Origin: Blumeriella jaapii
Lineage: Eukaryota; Ascomycota; Leotiomycetes; Helotiales; Drepanopezizaceae
Direction of reading: 5' to 3'
NCBI GenBank assembly: GCA_009599575.1
Contig: VWND01000015.1
Location: forward strand, 930,001 to 994,000
Length of the DNA: 64,000 nucleotides
Shown here piece by piece: positions 11,328 to 22,946 of the stretch. The number at the start of each line of letters is the position of its first letter. Position 1 is the stretch's first letter. A program made the position numbers and the translations under genes. Below the pieces are notes generated by a model, which saw only the letters and a list, made by a program, of their open reading frames with translations, ran no database searches and was not told the origin of the DNA.

Positions 11328-12785
11328 GATGGGATAGCGAGAATGGAAGTTGAGGTGATGGGAGAGAAATGTCGGAGAGGAGGCAGTGACACAGCTCAGC
11401 AACAAGATATGAGAAGTAAGAAGAGGTGGAAAAGTGTTTGTCCCTACGTCAAAATGAGGCACAGTGCGGGGAAATCTGGGATTTAGACTCCTTGAACTTG
11501 ATCATGCACACTGGCAGCTGCTAAGCACAACAGTTCTCCGATTGAATGGACAGCATGATCACTGGATCTGGATCGAGCTTGAGCGTGCCGCCTGTACAGT
11601 AACACGACGAAGGTACTTGGCACTGTAAAGTAACGAATGATAGCGTAGCGCACCTCCTTCAGCGAGGAGAACAAGGTCCGAAATCCAGAGTAACGGAATG
11701 GGTGTTGCCAAGAACGTGGCTTCAAAGACATGGCCTTCGAACCGGGTACGGTGTGAAGCAGAGAGACGGCTGTGGTTCGTAGTTCATGTAACTTAACGCC
11801 TTGGCCAGAGGCCAAAACTTGTGCATGGTCAGCGTCGACAGTCTTGACAAGAAAGAGATAAAATCCAGAGCTAAAACTTGCTTGAGTGTTGAAGGTCGTA
11901 AAGTTGATAAAACTGTTTGCAGAGCCGCAATTGACTTAAAGAAGGCAATATTTATCCAATTGAGGCCCAAATTGGCAAACCTTACGGAACAGTCCCGGAA
12001 CTCAATCTGCAATTCTGGACCTGGGTTAATCAAATTGCACCCCGATACAATTTGGTCAGCTTTCCATGACTCTCGTGGGAAGTCGATTCCTTCGCTAGCT
12101 CCACAACACGCTTTGACCCAACATTGCTTGAATAGGTTGCTTTCGCATTGAAAATTTGGGGACATATCGTATCTCGCATAAGTAGTGCCATGCGGGGTAA
12201 AAATGGTCCAAAAGGGTGCCATACATGTGCCTCATGCCTCGTACTGTACAGTATAGTACTGTGCCTTTGTTTCTCGGGAGTTGAGATCGGCAAACCCCAT
12301 CTTCGCCAAAGTCGCTTGACAATGTCAACCTCCCGCGCCGCAGGAATTTTGTCCGAGACATTGAACAAGAGAGAGACGCGCGGATCAGCAATGGTCCGGT
12401 AGTGTTCGGAAAGCTTGCCTCCATGTAGCAACCTGGTTGGGGCATCGAAAGTATGTCGGCAGAGATCTAACACATCAGCTTACATACTACCGAAAGGGAA
12501 AGTCGTTAGGCGAAGAACTTCATCCAACGCTTGGCCACGCAGAGAATGTTGTGCCAAGAAGAGTTGACAAGTAGAGATTTGATCTTTCAGGTCTCGCCAG
12601 TCTCCCAGGGGGATGTTGTAACTTGGTATTTTGAGATCGCCGAGGCGAAATCCAACCATGCAAGAATGGAGCGGGGTTTCCTAGGTAAACGCCACGTCCG
12701 AATGCCACAGTTTCCAAAGCGCCAATCGCAGCCCTCGAATTCCACGTAGAAATTCACGGCTAGGAGTTCAGAGATCCTCGGGATT
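11328..12785. other. Intergenic region, no gene recognised
   Basis: Upstream of the MFS gene and downstream of the RMND1-like gene. Frames of up to 166 codons exist on the minus strand (12222-11722), but they show no family, no splice support and unremarkable codon content. A GTACAGTATAGTACTGT motif lies near 12245. Confidence 0.45.
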
Positions 12786-14061
12786 TCATCCAAGTCGTTC
12801 TCTTTCCAATCGTTCCTGCCTCTCCTTCCAAAGGCGGCGGAGCTCGAAACCAACCTCGACAGCGATCAATATGATGATGATCCACTCCAGATGGATACCG
12901 TGTTTCTCGCTCATCGTCTGTCTGAGGATGCTTGCAATCTCCTGGGCATAGTCCAACTTTTCGTTCAGTGCTTTGATCCGAACCCCAACATCCAAAGCTC
13001 GTCCCACCTGGTCGTAATAGCCCTCCAGGCCCAGTTCATGTCTGCTGTCCCAGAACAGGTCCGGTAAGGAGTCGGTGAGTTCGGAATAGTGATTCAGCTG
13101 AGCTCTGAGTTCCAGCAGTTCTCCCGTCTTTTGCAGCATGAATTTTCTATCGAACGGGAGCTTCGCACCCCGAGAAAGTATCAGGGGTATTGTCCGGGTT
13201 GATTCAAGGTATTTGCTCAGCATTGTCTCGAGTACAGCGAGCTTTGTTGATCTGGCAAGCCCCGAAGAAAAGGCAATCTTTGCAAGAGTGGTATCTACAC
13301 GTGAGCTATGGACTGTTAGTTGCCATTCTTGCCGGACCAAGGAGAAGAGCGAACTCGGTATTGTTGGCCTGAGCACAAGATCTCGTTCCAAGGGTAATGA
13401 CGTCTCCTTTGATGCCACTATTCTCCCGCTTGGGGTCCTCTGTATATTCCAGATCCTCTATTTCCACTTGTCCGGTATGGGGGATGACCGCAGCTGGTAG
13501 CAGGGTTTTCGTTGCCAGGTCGGACACCACATCCTCTGACAAGGCCCATGCCACCACCGAGCCGGAGGGAAAGACGAAGATATCCCCGTTGTTCACTCCG
13601 CGGGTGTGAATGACCTGGTCCATCTCGAAGCCGGTTGCATCGGGGTCGATGGAAAAGCCGTGGGACCTCAGGATCCGCACCACGGCCTCCATATCAAAAT
13701 GATCTGCCACCGAGACCGCCGTGACCCTATTGCTTCTGGCGTCCTCTCCAACCACATTTTGGCGTTTGGTCGCGCTCTCCCGCGACCGCTGGGCCTCTAC
13801 AGCGACTCTGCGAAGAGATGTCTTCCCCGCCGGCGAACGAACCGGTTTCCTTTTCCGCCGAGGCGGGAAATCCTTCGCGGGATCTATGCTGGTGGGCTGT
13901 TCTTGTTGTAGAGTCGCCTTTGAGGAGAGGTAGTTGCGCTTTCGTAGAACTCCTGCTGTTGCCAGGGCACTGTGCCATTTCAGCGGCTCAAGTCGCAAAT
14001 TTCCATCTGTGAGAAGTCGCCGGGCTACAGGCGCACAGAACTGTCGACCGAAGCTCTGCAT
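12786..14061 (-). CDS. RMND1/DUF155 family mitochondrial inner-membrane protein (2 exons)
   Basis: Exons: 14061-13355 and 13305-12786 (408 aa), with a 49-bp intron (donor GTTCGC, branch CTAAC, acceptor TAG). The donor is weak; I chose it because it joins NNT-DSRVDTTLAKIAFSSGLAR in the family register. The N terminus (MQSFGRQFCAPVARRLL) looks like a mitochondrial presequence. The DUF155 core includes GDIFVFPSGSVVAWAL, the FSSGLARSTKLAVLE helix and a single C-terminal membrane helix (EWIIIILIAVEVGFEL), the layout of human RMND1 and yeast Mrx10/YDR282C. Those proteins associate with mitochondrial ribosomes or the inner membrane and support mitochondrial translation. The start lies 192 bp from the divergent VPS41 start. 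Confidence 0.88.
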
Positions 14062-14253
14062 AGCCTGTGTGAAGCTTGACTGGAGTATTCGCAGAGGTCG
14101 TCGAAGGGGTAGTCGTGGACATAAAAGTTGCGGTCAACAGGACGTGACCGAGCGCGGCTAAGCTCCCAACTTCACTGACGTCGTCAACCTCGTACGCGTC
14201 GTCGCAGAACACTTTCTCCCAACCACCAGATATGATCAGCAGAGCGCGCCGCC
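14062..14253. promoter_or_regulatory. Short bidirectional promoter region between RMND1-like gene and VPS41
   Basis: The 192 bp between two divergent start codons must hold both promoters and 5' leaders. No TATA box or specific operator is evident; CGACG/CGTCG steps are frequent. Confidence 0.6.
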
Positions 14254-17200
14254 ATGGCCGCAGAGTCGACGGATCAGGGCAATGCCCAAAATGCAGAGGG
14301 AAAGGAAAAGAAACGGGATGAAGAGCATGCAGTCGACGACGAGAGTGCGGACGACAGCGAGGAGGAGAGCGACGGCGAAGACGATGAGGACGACGACGAG
14401 GACGACGAACCCAAGCTGAAATACGCCCGCTTGACGAGCAGTCTGGCACCGGTATATCGGAATGGAGACGCTACAAGCTGCTTCGCCGTTGCGGGCGACA
14501 AGATGGTATGTTGAGGGCGGGGTGGATGATGGGCATTTCGCTGAATCGTGTACAGATCATTGGAACCCATAATGGAAACATCGTAAGCCAACTCCTCGAT
14601 AAATCTCATGTACACAACTAATAATCCCTCAAGCACGTCTTATCGCTGCCTTCCTTCCAGCTACTGCGAGCATACCGGGCTCATACCGCCTCCACCTCGA
14701 GCATATCCATCTCTCCATTCCCTCCACCGAGGGCCAATCCAGTCCCAGAAGCAGTCAGTCGAGTGGTCTCTCAAGCGCAAACCCCACGAAGAACCCCGTC
14801 AATAGCGTCCGAACTCTCTATGTCCTCGCCGCGTGGACCCCGAACAGCACATGTCATTGCGAATACACCCTCGAACGCCATATATATTGCGACTTCTTCG
14901 ATCGATGGAAACGTCTGCGTGCAGTCGCTAGTCGATGTGAAGGATGTCCAACTCAGAAACTTCGGAAGGCCAGTACAAGCTGTAGCTATCTCGCCCGACT
15001 ACAAGAACGACCGGACATACATATCTGGGGGCCTGGCGGGGAATCTGGTTCTCACGGTTGGTGGCAAGGCTGGCGCTTCACAATCGACGACTACAGGCAC
15101 TGCTGCGGCTACTGCGTCGGGCTGGCTAGGGGCCATTGGGCTCGGGGGCAATGCGGGCAAAGATACTGTACTCCATTCGGGCGAAGGTACTATCAGTACT
15201 ATCAAATGGTCACTCTCAGGGAAGTACGTGGTCTGGATCAACGAACATGGGGTCAAGATCATGCGGACACATCTACATCTAGATAGTGCCGATCTCGACG
15301 CGGCCTGGAAAAGGATAGGCCATGTTGACCGGCCCCAGGATAACGGATGGGAGGAGATGGCGAGCGTCTGGAAAGGCCGGGCAGAGTGGGTTGACGAGAA
15401 GAGCCTGGAGACCGACGAGGATGACCGGGCTCGTGAAATGTCCGTCGCATCTCCGGCTACCGCGAAAGTGAAACAACAAGCATCGAAGGCCGGTCAGCGT
15501 ATTGAAAAGCTGGTTGTGGGATGGGGAGGCACGGTGTGGATCATCAATGTGCATCCTGGGGGCGTTGGCGTTGGTAAAAACATTGGAGAAAGGTCGGTTG
15601 GAAGGCCGGAGATTATCAAAATGTGAGGACCCCCCGATGCTTGTGGGATTGATGAGCTGACCATCTAGTTTACGCATGGATTGCATCATTTCTGGATTGT
15701 CGTTATATACCCCAACTTTGCTTCTTGTACTTGCTTATGTTACGCCCGGCGGCGAGGATGAGGAAGAGTCCACGCCCAAAGGACACAAGTCGAACGCATC
15801 AAACACCTCTTCGGGCAGCGAGCCTCGAGGCGGCATTCGTCGTCGACACAATGCCAAGTCACCTGAGCTCCGGCTCATCGATCTGAATTCGTCCCAGGAG
15901 GTCGATACGGACACTCTTACTGTCAGTCGATTCGAAAGACTATCAGCTACTGACTACCATCTCGGTGTCCTGCCCGCTGCACGAGCTGCACCCGTCGCCC
16001 AGTCGTCGCGAGGAACCTTGGAAGCTCTGGCGGGCATGGGCAGTGGCATGTGGAATGCCACCATCAACGCGACTACGCTGCTGAGTTCGAGCACAAGTGT
16101 ACGAAGCAATGGTAGCAAAGAATCCGACACGAAGCAGAGTGTTGGGACCAGTGCTCGGGCCAAACCGGGCCAGCCTTCGTCCCATCCACACATTACCGTG
16201 CCAGGCATGAAAATCTTCATTCACAGTCCCTACGACTGCATATTGGCAACCAAGCGAGATCTCTCAGACCATCTTTCGTGGCTCCTGGACCATGAGAAGA
16301 ACCAAGAAGCATGGGAGTTGATAGACGAGCACCCCGAGGTCATTTCTGCGTCTGCAGAGAAGCTTGCCGAGATTGGACCTGGTCTCCCAGAGAACAGCCA
16401 GCACAGTGACGACTTCTACGATGATGTCTCGACGGTCAACTCTGCCAGCAAATTGATCAACTCCTCGGTCGAGAAAGAGAAGCGCCGCATTGGAGAGCTC
16501 TGGATCCAGCAGCTGATCAAAGCCGGCGACTGGGCTGGCGCCGGCAAAGTGTGTGGCAGGGTCCTTGGTACCGCTCAGCAATGGGAGGAGTACGTCTACA
16601 CTTTCGTTGGCGCCAGAAAGTTCGATGAAATTACCAACTACATCCCGACGACGCAGATGAACCCGCCCTTGAAGTCCGAGATCTTCGAGGTCATCTTGGG
16701 CCACTACGCTGCTCGGAACCGGCCCAGGATCAGAGAGCTGTTGGAGAAATGGTCTCCCGATCTCTTCGACATCAAGAGCGTCACGACCGTGCTGGAGAAC
16801 CAGATCAAGTATCGCGACCTCCGCGAAGACAGCGTCGAAGACGGCGAAGTCGGCAGAGACTGGCGAATCGTCATGGAGAGTCTGGGGAAGCTTCACGTGG
16901 CCGCTGGACGGCCACGCGAGGCGTTGAAATGCTACATACGACTGCAAGACGCCGACACGGCCATGTCGCTAATCAAAGAGTACCACCTGGTCGATGCCGT
17001 CGCTGACGATATCCCCGGCTTGATCCTGCTGCGGGTCTCCAAGGAACAGAAACGCAGCGCGTCGATCGACGAGCTGCAAGAACTCACCTCGGAGGCCGTC
17101 TCGATGCTAGTGGACGAGGCTCAGCATGGTCTCGTTAGTCCGCAGGTCGTCGTCAGCCAGTTGCAGGAGAAGAACATGACGCTGTACTTGTTCTTCTACG

Positions 17201-18319
17201 TCAAGTCCCTGTGGAAAGGCGATGGCATTGAAGAACACCAGGGCGAGACACGAGAAAGGCTGCTCGCTGAAAGCAAGTCTCTGGTCGACGACCTCGCCGA
17301 TCTCGCCGTCCACCTCTTCGCCCTCTACGACCGGGACCTCCTCATGGACTTCCTCAAATCCTCTACCTTCTACACCTTTGAAACTGTACGCTTCCCACCT
17401 CCGAACCCACCCCACATTAACATCTCACTAATACCACCACCAGGCCACGCAAGAATGCGAAGATCGCGAGTACATTCCCGAACTAGTCTACCTCTACTCC
17501 AAAACCGGGCAGCCCAAACGCGCTCTTCTCCTCATTATCGAGCGTCTCAACGACGTCTCCCAAGCCATTTCCTTCTGCAAGGCCCAAGACGACGCCGACT
17601 TGTGGGATAACCTGCTTGACTACTCGATGGACAAGCCGCGCTTCATCCGCGGCCTGCTCGAGCAGGTCGGCACCGCCATCGACCCCATCACGCTCGTGCG
17701 GCGCATCCCCGAGGGTCTGGAGATCGAGGGCCTCCGCGAAGGTCTGGGCCGCATGATCAAGGAGTACGAGCTGCAGCACAGCATCTCGTCGGGCGTGGCG
17801 CGTGTTCTCCGCGGCGAGGTGGCGCTCGCGCAGACGACGCTGCGCTCCGGGCAGCGTAAGGGCGTCAAGTTCGACGTTATCCGCAAGCCAGACGACCACC
17901 TCGACGTCGAGGCCTCCGACGTCCCAACCAACACGGACGGCGTAGCCTCATCCAAGATAGCCGCACGCGAGTTCGCCGACGCCGCCACGGCCCCGGCGCC
18001 GCCCGAGCCGGGCCATTGTGTTGGCTGCCGCAACCCCTTCTCGGCCCAGGAGATGGAGACCCTGGTTGGATTTGCGTGCGGCCACGTCTTTCACTTGAGT
18101 CACCTGCTTAAGTTCGGGGGTGTAGGCGAGGAGAGGCCCCTGACGCCGCCGGAGGATGAGGAGGCGTTGGATGGAAATGCCGATGGGGACGGAGAATGGA
18201 AGGTGGAAGAGGCCGGCACGCATGGTGTCGGTGCCAAGGTGACGCACGCCAGGCTGCTGAGGGATCGTATCCGTGATGGATGTCCGGTGTGCGTGGCTGT
18301 GAAAGGGGAGTTGGCGTAG
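14254..18319 (+). CDS. VPS41: Vacuolar protein sorting protein Vps41 (HOPS subunit; 5 exons)
   Basis: Exons: 14254-14505, 14556-14582, 14634-15622, 15669-17385, 17444-18319 (1286 aa). Exon 2 is a 27-base micro-exon (IIGTHNGNI). All introns are GT-AG with CTGAAT, CTAATA, CTGACC or CTAATA branch sites. Vps41 is a subunit of the HOPS tether, acting in vacuole/late-endosome fusion and AP-3 vesicle delivery. Visible parts: an acidic Glu/Asp-rich N terminus; a WD40/beta-propeller region (YARLTSS...TSCFAVAGDKM, IYIATSSIDGNVCVQSL, IISGLSLYTPTLLLVLAY); a clathrin-heavy-chain-repeat alpha-solenoid (SWLLDHEKNQEAWELI onward, FLKSSTFYTFE-ATQECEDREY); and a C-terminal RING-H2-like zinc motif (CVGC at ~1187, CGHVFH, CPVC at ~1275). 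The start is in CCGCCATGGC context. The last intron shifts frame if retained. Confidence 0.95.
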
Positions 18320-18546
18320 TCGGCGCAGGGGATATATGTGTATCAGCTTCCACCCGGCCACCTAGATACCTAGGCATCAGGGACCCAAAGCTTTGTTAGG
18401 ACCAAACGCCGCCAGCTGAGCGCTTTATCTAGTCCGAACGCTTCCCTTCATTCCAATTCGAACCCAATTCCCAGCTCGAGTTCGGATTCGCCTTCGCATT
18501 CCAGTTCCAGTCTTGGTTCGAGCCCGAGGTGCGATTCAATCAGCTA
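18320..18546. other. Convergent 3' intergenic spacer
   Basis: 227 bp between the stop codons of VPS41 (+) and the hydrolase gene (-). No gene or clear terminator motif is seen. Confidence 0.6.
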
Positions 18547-20803
18547 CTAGATAGTACCCACTCTCACAACCCTTCTAACCCCCATCTCCTCCCCCTCCTC
18601 CCCCTCCTCCTCCTCAGGACTCCGCCCATTGCGATACAGCCACAGACGACTCATATCCTTGACCTTGAAGTGTCTCTCTCTCTGTCTCTGCCCTCTATCT
18701 CCCGCTCTCATACTCCTCTCCTCATTCTCCGCGAGGAGCTGAGGTTCGCTTTCCCCTGGATTCGGTGTCCGTTCGTTGGGGTGGTCGCTGCCAGCGCCAG
18801 TGGCGCGGCTGTTGGAGCTGCGGATGTGCTCGTGGAAAGCGGACATCTCCAAGCGCGTGCTCGTGGAGGGGGTGATGGGACTCGTGCCCCAGAGCCAGAC
18901 TTCGGTCTCGACCTCTTCCTCCTCGACGTCGAGGGCGTCCGACGTGCGGCTCCCGCCTCGGCTTCCAGTTCCACTTCTGCTCTCGCCTCCTGCGGCCTCG
19001 TCCTCGTCCTCGCTCATCGTGCCGTCGTCTGCCTCGCGCCCGCCCGCGGCACTCCCCCTCTCGCCATCACGACCCAGCGCTTGAGCGGCAGAAGCGCCGA
19101 CCGCATGCGTCCCCCGGAACGAAACCTCCATGCTCTCGCGTCTCGCGCCCGCATCCACCGTCCTGCGATCCCGCTTTCCGCTCCCGCTCCCCTTCTCACT
19201 CACGCCAGAACTAGACCCACAGCCGGCATCCAGTCCAAGCGGGGAGTTCATGAATGCGTCTGGCGCCGGCGGATCGGCACAGCCCAGGAAACCCGTGTTC
19301 GCTATGCCGCCCCGCTCCTTGTGAGCCTGTGTTGAGCCTTTCAGGAGCAGTGCGAGAAGATTTTGGAGGAGGAGGGTGAGGTAGGTTGTTAGGGAGGCTA
19401 GGAGGCCTGTTATGGAGACAGAGGTGGGTGTCGAGGGGGGGTTCGGGGAGGGTGCGGTTAAAGGGGGCGAAGAGGGGGGTGAGGATGGGCGAGGAGCACG
19501 AGCAAGCGGGAACATGGCGTCCAGGTAGTGCATGTTCATCTGATGGCCTTTGCCCTCGCGCTCGAAGACGCGGCCCATGAAGCGGGGGGCTACGGACGGG
19601 GGTGAGTGAGATGGCGAGGTGAAGTTCAGGACGCCCCAGCGGGCGACAAAGTCCAGCGTGTGGGCGTAGTGCTCGATGTAGCGGATCGTCTTGCCGGAGG
19701 GAGATTTCTGACGACTCGCCTCCGTTCTGATCGTTGGGACTGTCATCTTGCCGTTCCCGTTGCGGCTGGGAAGAGACTCGCGGTACTTTACCGAAGTGAT
19801 GGTCTCGATCGTGCCGTGCCCACCTGAGCGGTTCTGGCTCAGGGCGGCGTGTTGACTCACGAGGTGCAGGTGAGGGTTGTTGAAGTGGTTCGCGGCGTTG
19901 CCGAAGGTGTAGACCTCCAGCTTTGCGAGCAGGTCCTGGGGCACCTCCTGCAAAAGCCAGTCGATGATCATGCCGCCCTCGATGCCGCCCTGCGAGTGCA
20001 GGATGAAGACGACCTTGCTCCGGCGCGGGTCGTAGAGCATGCGCTTGATGACGCGGTAGCCGTCGCGCACATCTTGCGTGGCGTAGGTGAAGTTGCGCTG
20101 GATGAGGCATTGGATCACGTCGAAGATGACGCCGTTCCTAGAGAGATCTTCAGCATTTCGGGAGAAGACGAGAACGACGAGAAGAGAAGAGAGGGAGACC
20201 GACGTGCGGTTGTGGACTCCCAATACTGGGCGCCCGAATGTCAGAGCGAGCCGGTCGACGTTGTTCTGTAGCCAGTTGTGCCTGTTCTTGTTAGATTGGT
20301 GGTCGTCTCCGGTGTCAATAGATAAGCGAGGGGAGCACGAACCCGACCGCAACGCCATTCAGAAAGATCCACTGCTCATGCTCATGCTTCCTTTTCCTCT
20401 CGGCATAGCCCTCCGTACTCCAGATCTCCGTCTCCTTGCCATTCAGCAGATAGCAGATCGCCTCGTTCACAGCCCAAAACCCCGCAATCCCAATCAGCAC
20501 CCACCACACGGGGAACAGCACCCAGAAGGGCACGCTCAGCACGAACGGCAGCTGCAGCACGATGAGGATGAGGTGCAGAGAGATGTCGTAGAGGTTGGCG
20601 GCCGAGGGGTAGAGCTCGCACAGGGGCCCCGAGTCGAGCGGCGTGAGCGGGAAGACGATGTAGGGGAGCAGGAGGATGAGCGAGAAGGCCGATGCGATGT
20701 CCTGCTGCAGGAGAAGCCAGGGCGAGCCGGTGTAGGGGTAGGGCGTGGTCGCGCTGCCGCCCACCTGCGACCCGTAAAAAGTGGTTTGTTTGGAGAGAGT
20801 CAT
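18547..20803 (-). CDS. Membrane-anchored alpha/beta-hydrolase-fold protein (3 exons)
   Basis: Exons: 20803-20343, 20281-20204, 20137-18547 (709 aa). Introns are 61 bp (donor GTTCGT, branch CTAAC) and 66 bp (donor GTCGGT, branch CTGAAG). Spliced junctions read FLNGVAVG-HNWLQNNVDRLAL and GVHNRT-NGVIFDVIQCL. The N-terminal ~150 residues hold three or four hydrophobic segments (AFSLILLLPYIVFPL, ISLHLILIVLQLPFVLSV, FPVWWVLIGIAGFWAV), so the enzyme is probably membrane-embedded. The catalytic region has the nucleophile elbow VFILHSQGGIEGGM. The last ~300 residues are low-complexity, Ser/Pro/Glu-rich. It looks like a conserved fungal lipase/esterase-like family without a characterised substrate. The second intron is in frame and stop-free. 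Confidence 0.82.
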
Positions 20804-22946
20804 CTTTGGATGTTGCCGTGGTGTTGCCTCTTGTTGACGACGTCGGGAGAATGTGGAGGGGAAGATGAGACCGGCGCTGGCGTGAGTTGGCCAGCACACG
20901 TGACCATTTACAGACCGCGCGGCAACAATCTGGAAATGAGAATATATGAACGTGGTAGAGTTGCGAGAGGACGCCGCGTCCACAGGAGGTGATATGATAT
21001 TGCGGTGATGGGACAAGTAGTGGTCGGATATGTGTTGTAAATAAACAAATAAACGGGAAGCGTTACACAGGCTGCCTGTTTCGCGGACGTGAGAAAGATG
21101 AGATAAGATGAGAACGATGAGAAAGATGAGATGAGCGAGATCAGAAGCGCCCAACAGGTCGCCGGCAACTCCGCCCCAAGCCATGTTTGATGCTCGCACC
21201 GCTGAGTCTTGTTTTTAGCTGCTGCTGCGGTGAGGAGGCGAGGCGAGGCGCGGGTCGAAAACTTGGGTCAGTTGGGTAAGATAGCTAGATAGATGTTACG
21301 TTAGAGATGTGGCTTGGTTCGGACTACCGTGTAGGCGAAAGAGAGATGATATTTTCCTACCTACTCTTAACATATTTTGGCTTAGCACTTTTGATTCAAA
21401 GGTCATGTTTGGATGGTGTACGGAAGCGAAGATGGTTCTTGGGTGTAACTTTAGTGCTGTCAGTACGAGGTTCACTTGACATTAGGTACAGTACCCGATG
21501 TCTGATTTTGAACCCACTGTCCGAGTCATTAATAGGTACTAGTGCTCATCGTGACAAGAGCTTGGTGTCTCCTGACTTTCCTCACAGGACTCTCCCTGTT
21601 GCTCACACGCTCGCTTACTGTACTTTACAGTACGTTGATCTTCGGATAGAATAACAACAGCTGGCACGTGAAAGCTCAATTCGAATGCTCTTCATAATAA
21701 CGTAATAATCGCGCCTTCTTACGATTAAATCTGTTTTGATTAAGTTGATGTCTAAGCCTGAACTCGATTCCAAACACACACTCCACGACACCACAACAAG
21801 AACTACTTATGCATTTGTCAAACTGTTCCAGGTGGCATCGCCTTCTCAGCTCTTTCTCACCACGCCTGATCATTTCCTCAAAGAAAGACACTCGTACGCA
21901 TCAAGAATCAGTGCTTTCAACGCCTGCAGAACAATCATGAAGAACAAATAGCCGCGCCCTGGTCTTATGCCGCCCAGCGGTCTGCGAATCCCGTCGAGTC
22001 GCAGCCGCATTGCGGCCGTATATCAACATCCCGCAAGTCAGCGCCACTTGGCAACAACTTGCACAACGGTGAGATGTTTTGGATTTTCAGTTACACGATC
22101 GCAGCCGAACACGTGAGTAAACCCATTCCCAACATCCGAATCCTCACCGGTCCCCAGCGCAGGGTGGTGACAATCCTCTAATCCGCCCTGCTAGAAGCAC
22201 ACCAGTCATCTCCTCACATCAATCTCCCCGCCTTAGAAAGCAAAGTGGTGGATGGAGCGTGAGGCTGAATCCCCGAAGGCGTCGCTCTGTAGTAGTATGG
22301 ATTAACATCTAGCAGATTGCCATCGATAGACTCCCGTTCTAGGACCTCCCAGGGAGGTACGGAGACGATGCTCTGTGGTCGTTGGTGTGACGGAGACTTT
22401 TTGGTTGCCCCTTTTTAGATGACTCGATCTTGGGTAACAGAGGGAAATTTTTGGTATAACGAACGACCGGTGGTCCGATATATTGCATGCAGGAACGGGT
22501 TCTTGCAGGTTTGTATCTCGGTTCGTGATGCTATTTTCATCGATGTTGTTTTGGCGCAAGAGCGCTGAATCGCGGTGAGTTGTTGGTGCCAGGCGTAAGG
22601 AAGGTATCATGAGCCCTCTACTTCAAAATTGACATCTTGGATACTGCGGTTCTCTGATGCATCTACCCCCACGAGGGTGATGTGAAGAAGTGCATCCCCT
22701 TCCTCGAATAGTTCATCTTTTCTTGTACGAATGGCTTGGCAGAGCATGGCCTTCAGGGCTGTTCACCTATGTCTCAAGACGCCTACAATCACACCCAATC
22801 TCCCGAATATTGGTGACATGAACTTCAGCTGGTGGCTTGCTCGAGTCCCCACGCTTTGCTCTTAAGATCATGGCCATCGCTACTCTCTCTCGGCCAAAGC
22901 GTGCGTCTCGCTTCCCTGTCTCGCCAAACATCCACACTCGTTCAAG
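20804..22946. other. Intergenic region, no gene recognised
   Basis: Upstream of the hydrolase (-) and of the HET-C/vWA gene (+). The hydrolase frame stays open upstream to 21199, but the added sequence lacks similarity and I take it as leader. GTACAGTA motifs occur near 21484 and 21620. Confidence 0.45.

Noticed and set aside
11722..12222. 166-codon minus-strand frame
   Set aside because: No family, no splice context and residue content typical of random sequence.
20804..21199. N-terminal extension of the hydrolase to an ATG at 21199
   Set aside because: The extra 132 residues are unlike the family. The ATG at 20803 has good context and begins the conserved sequence.
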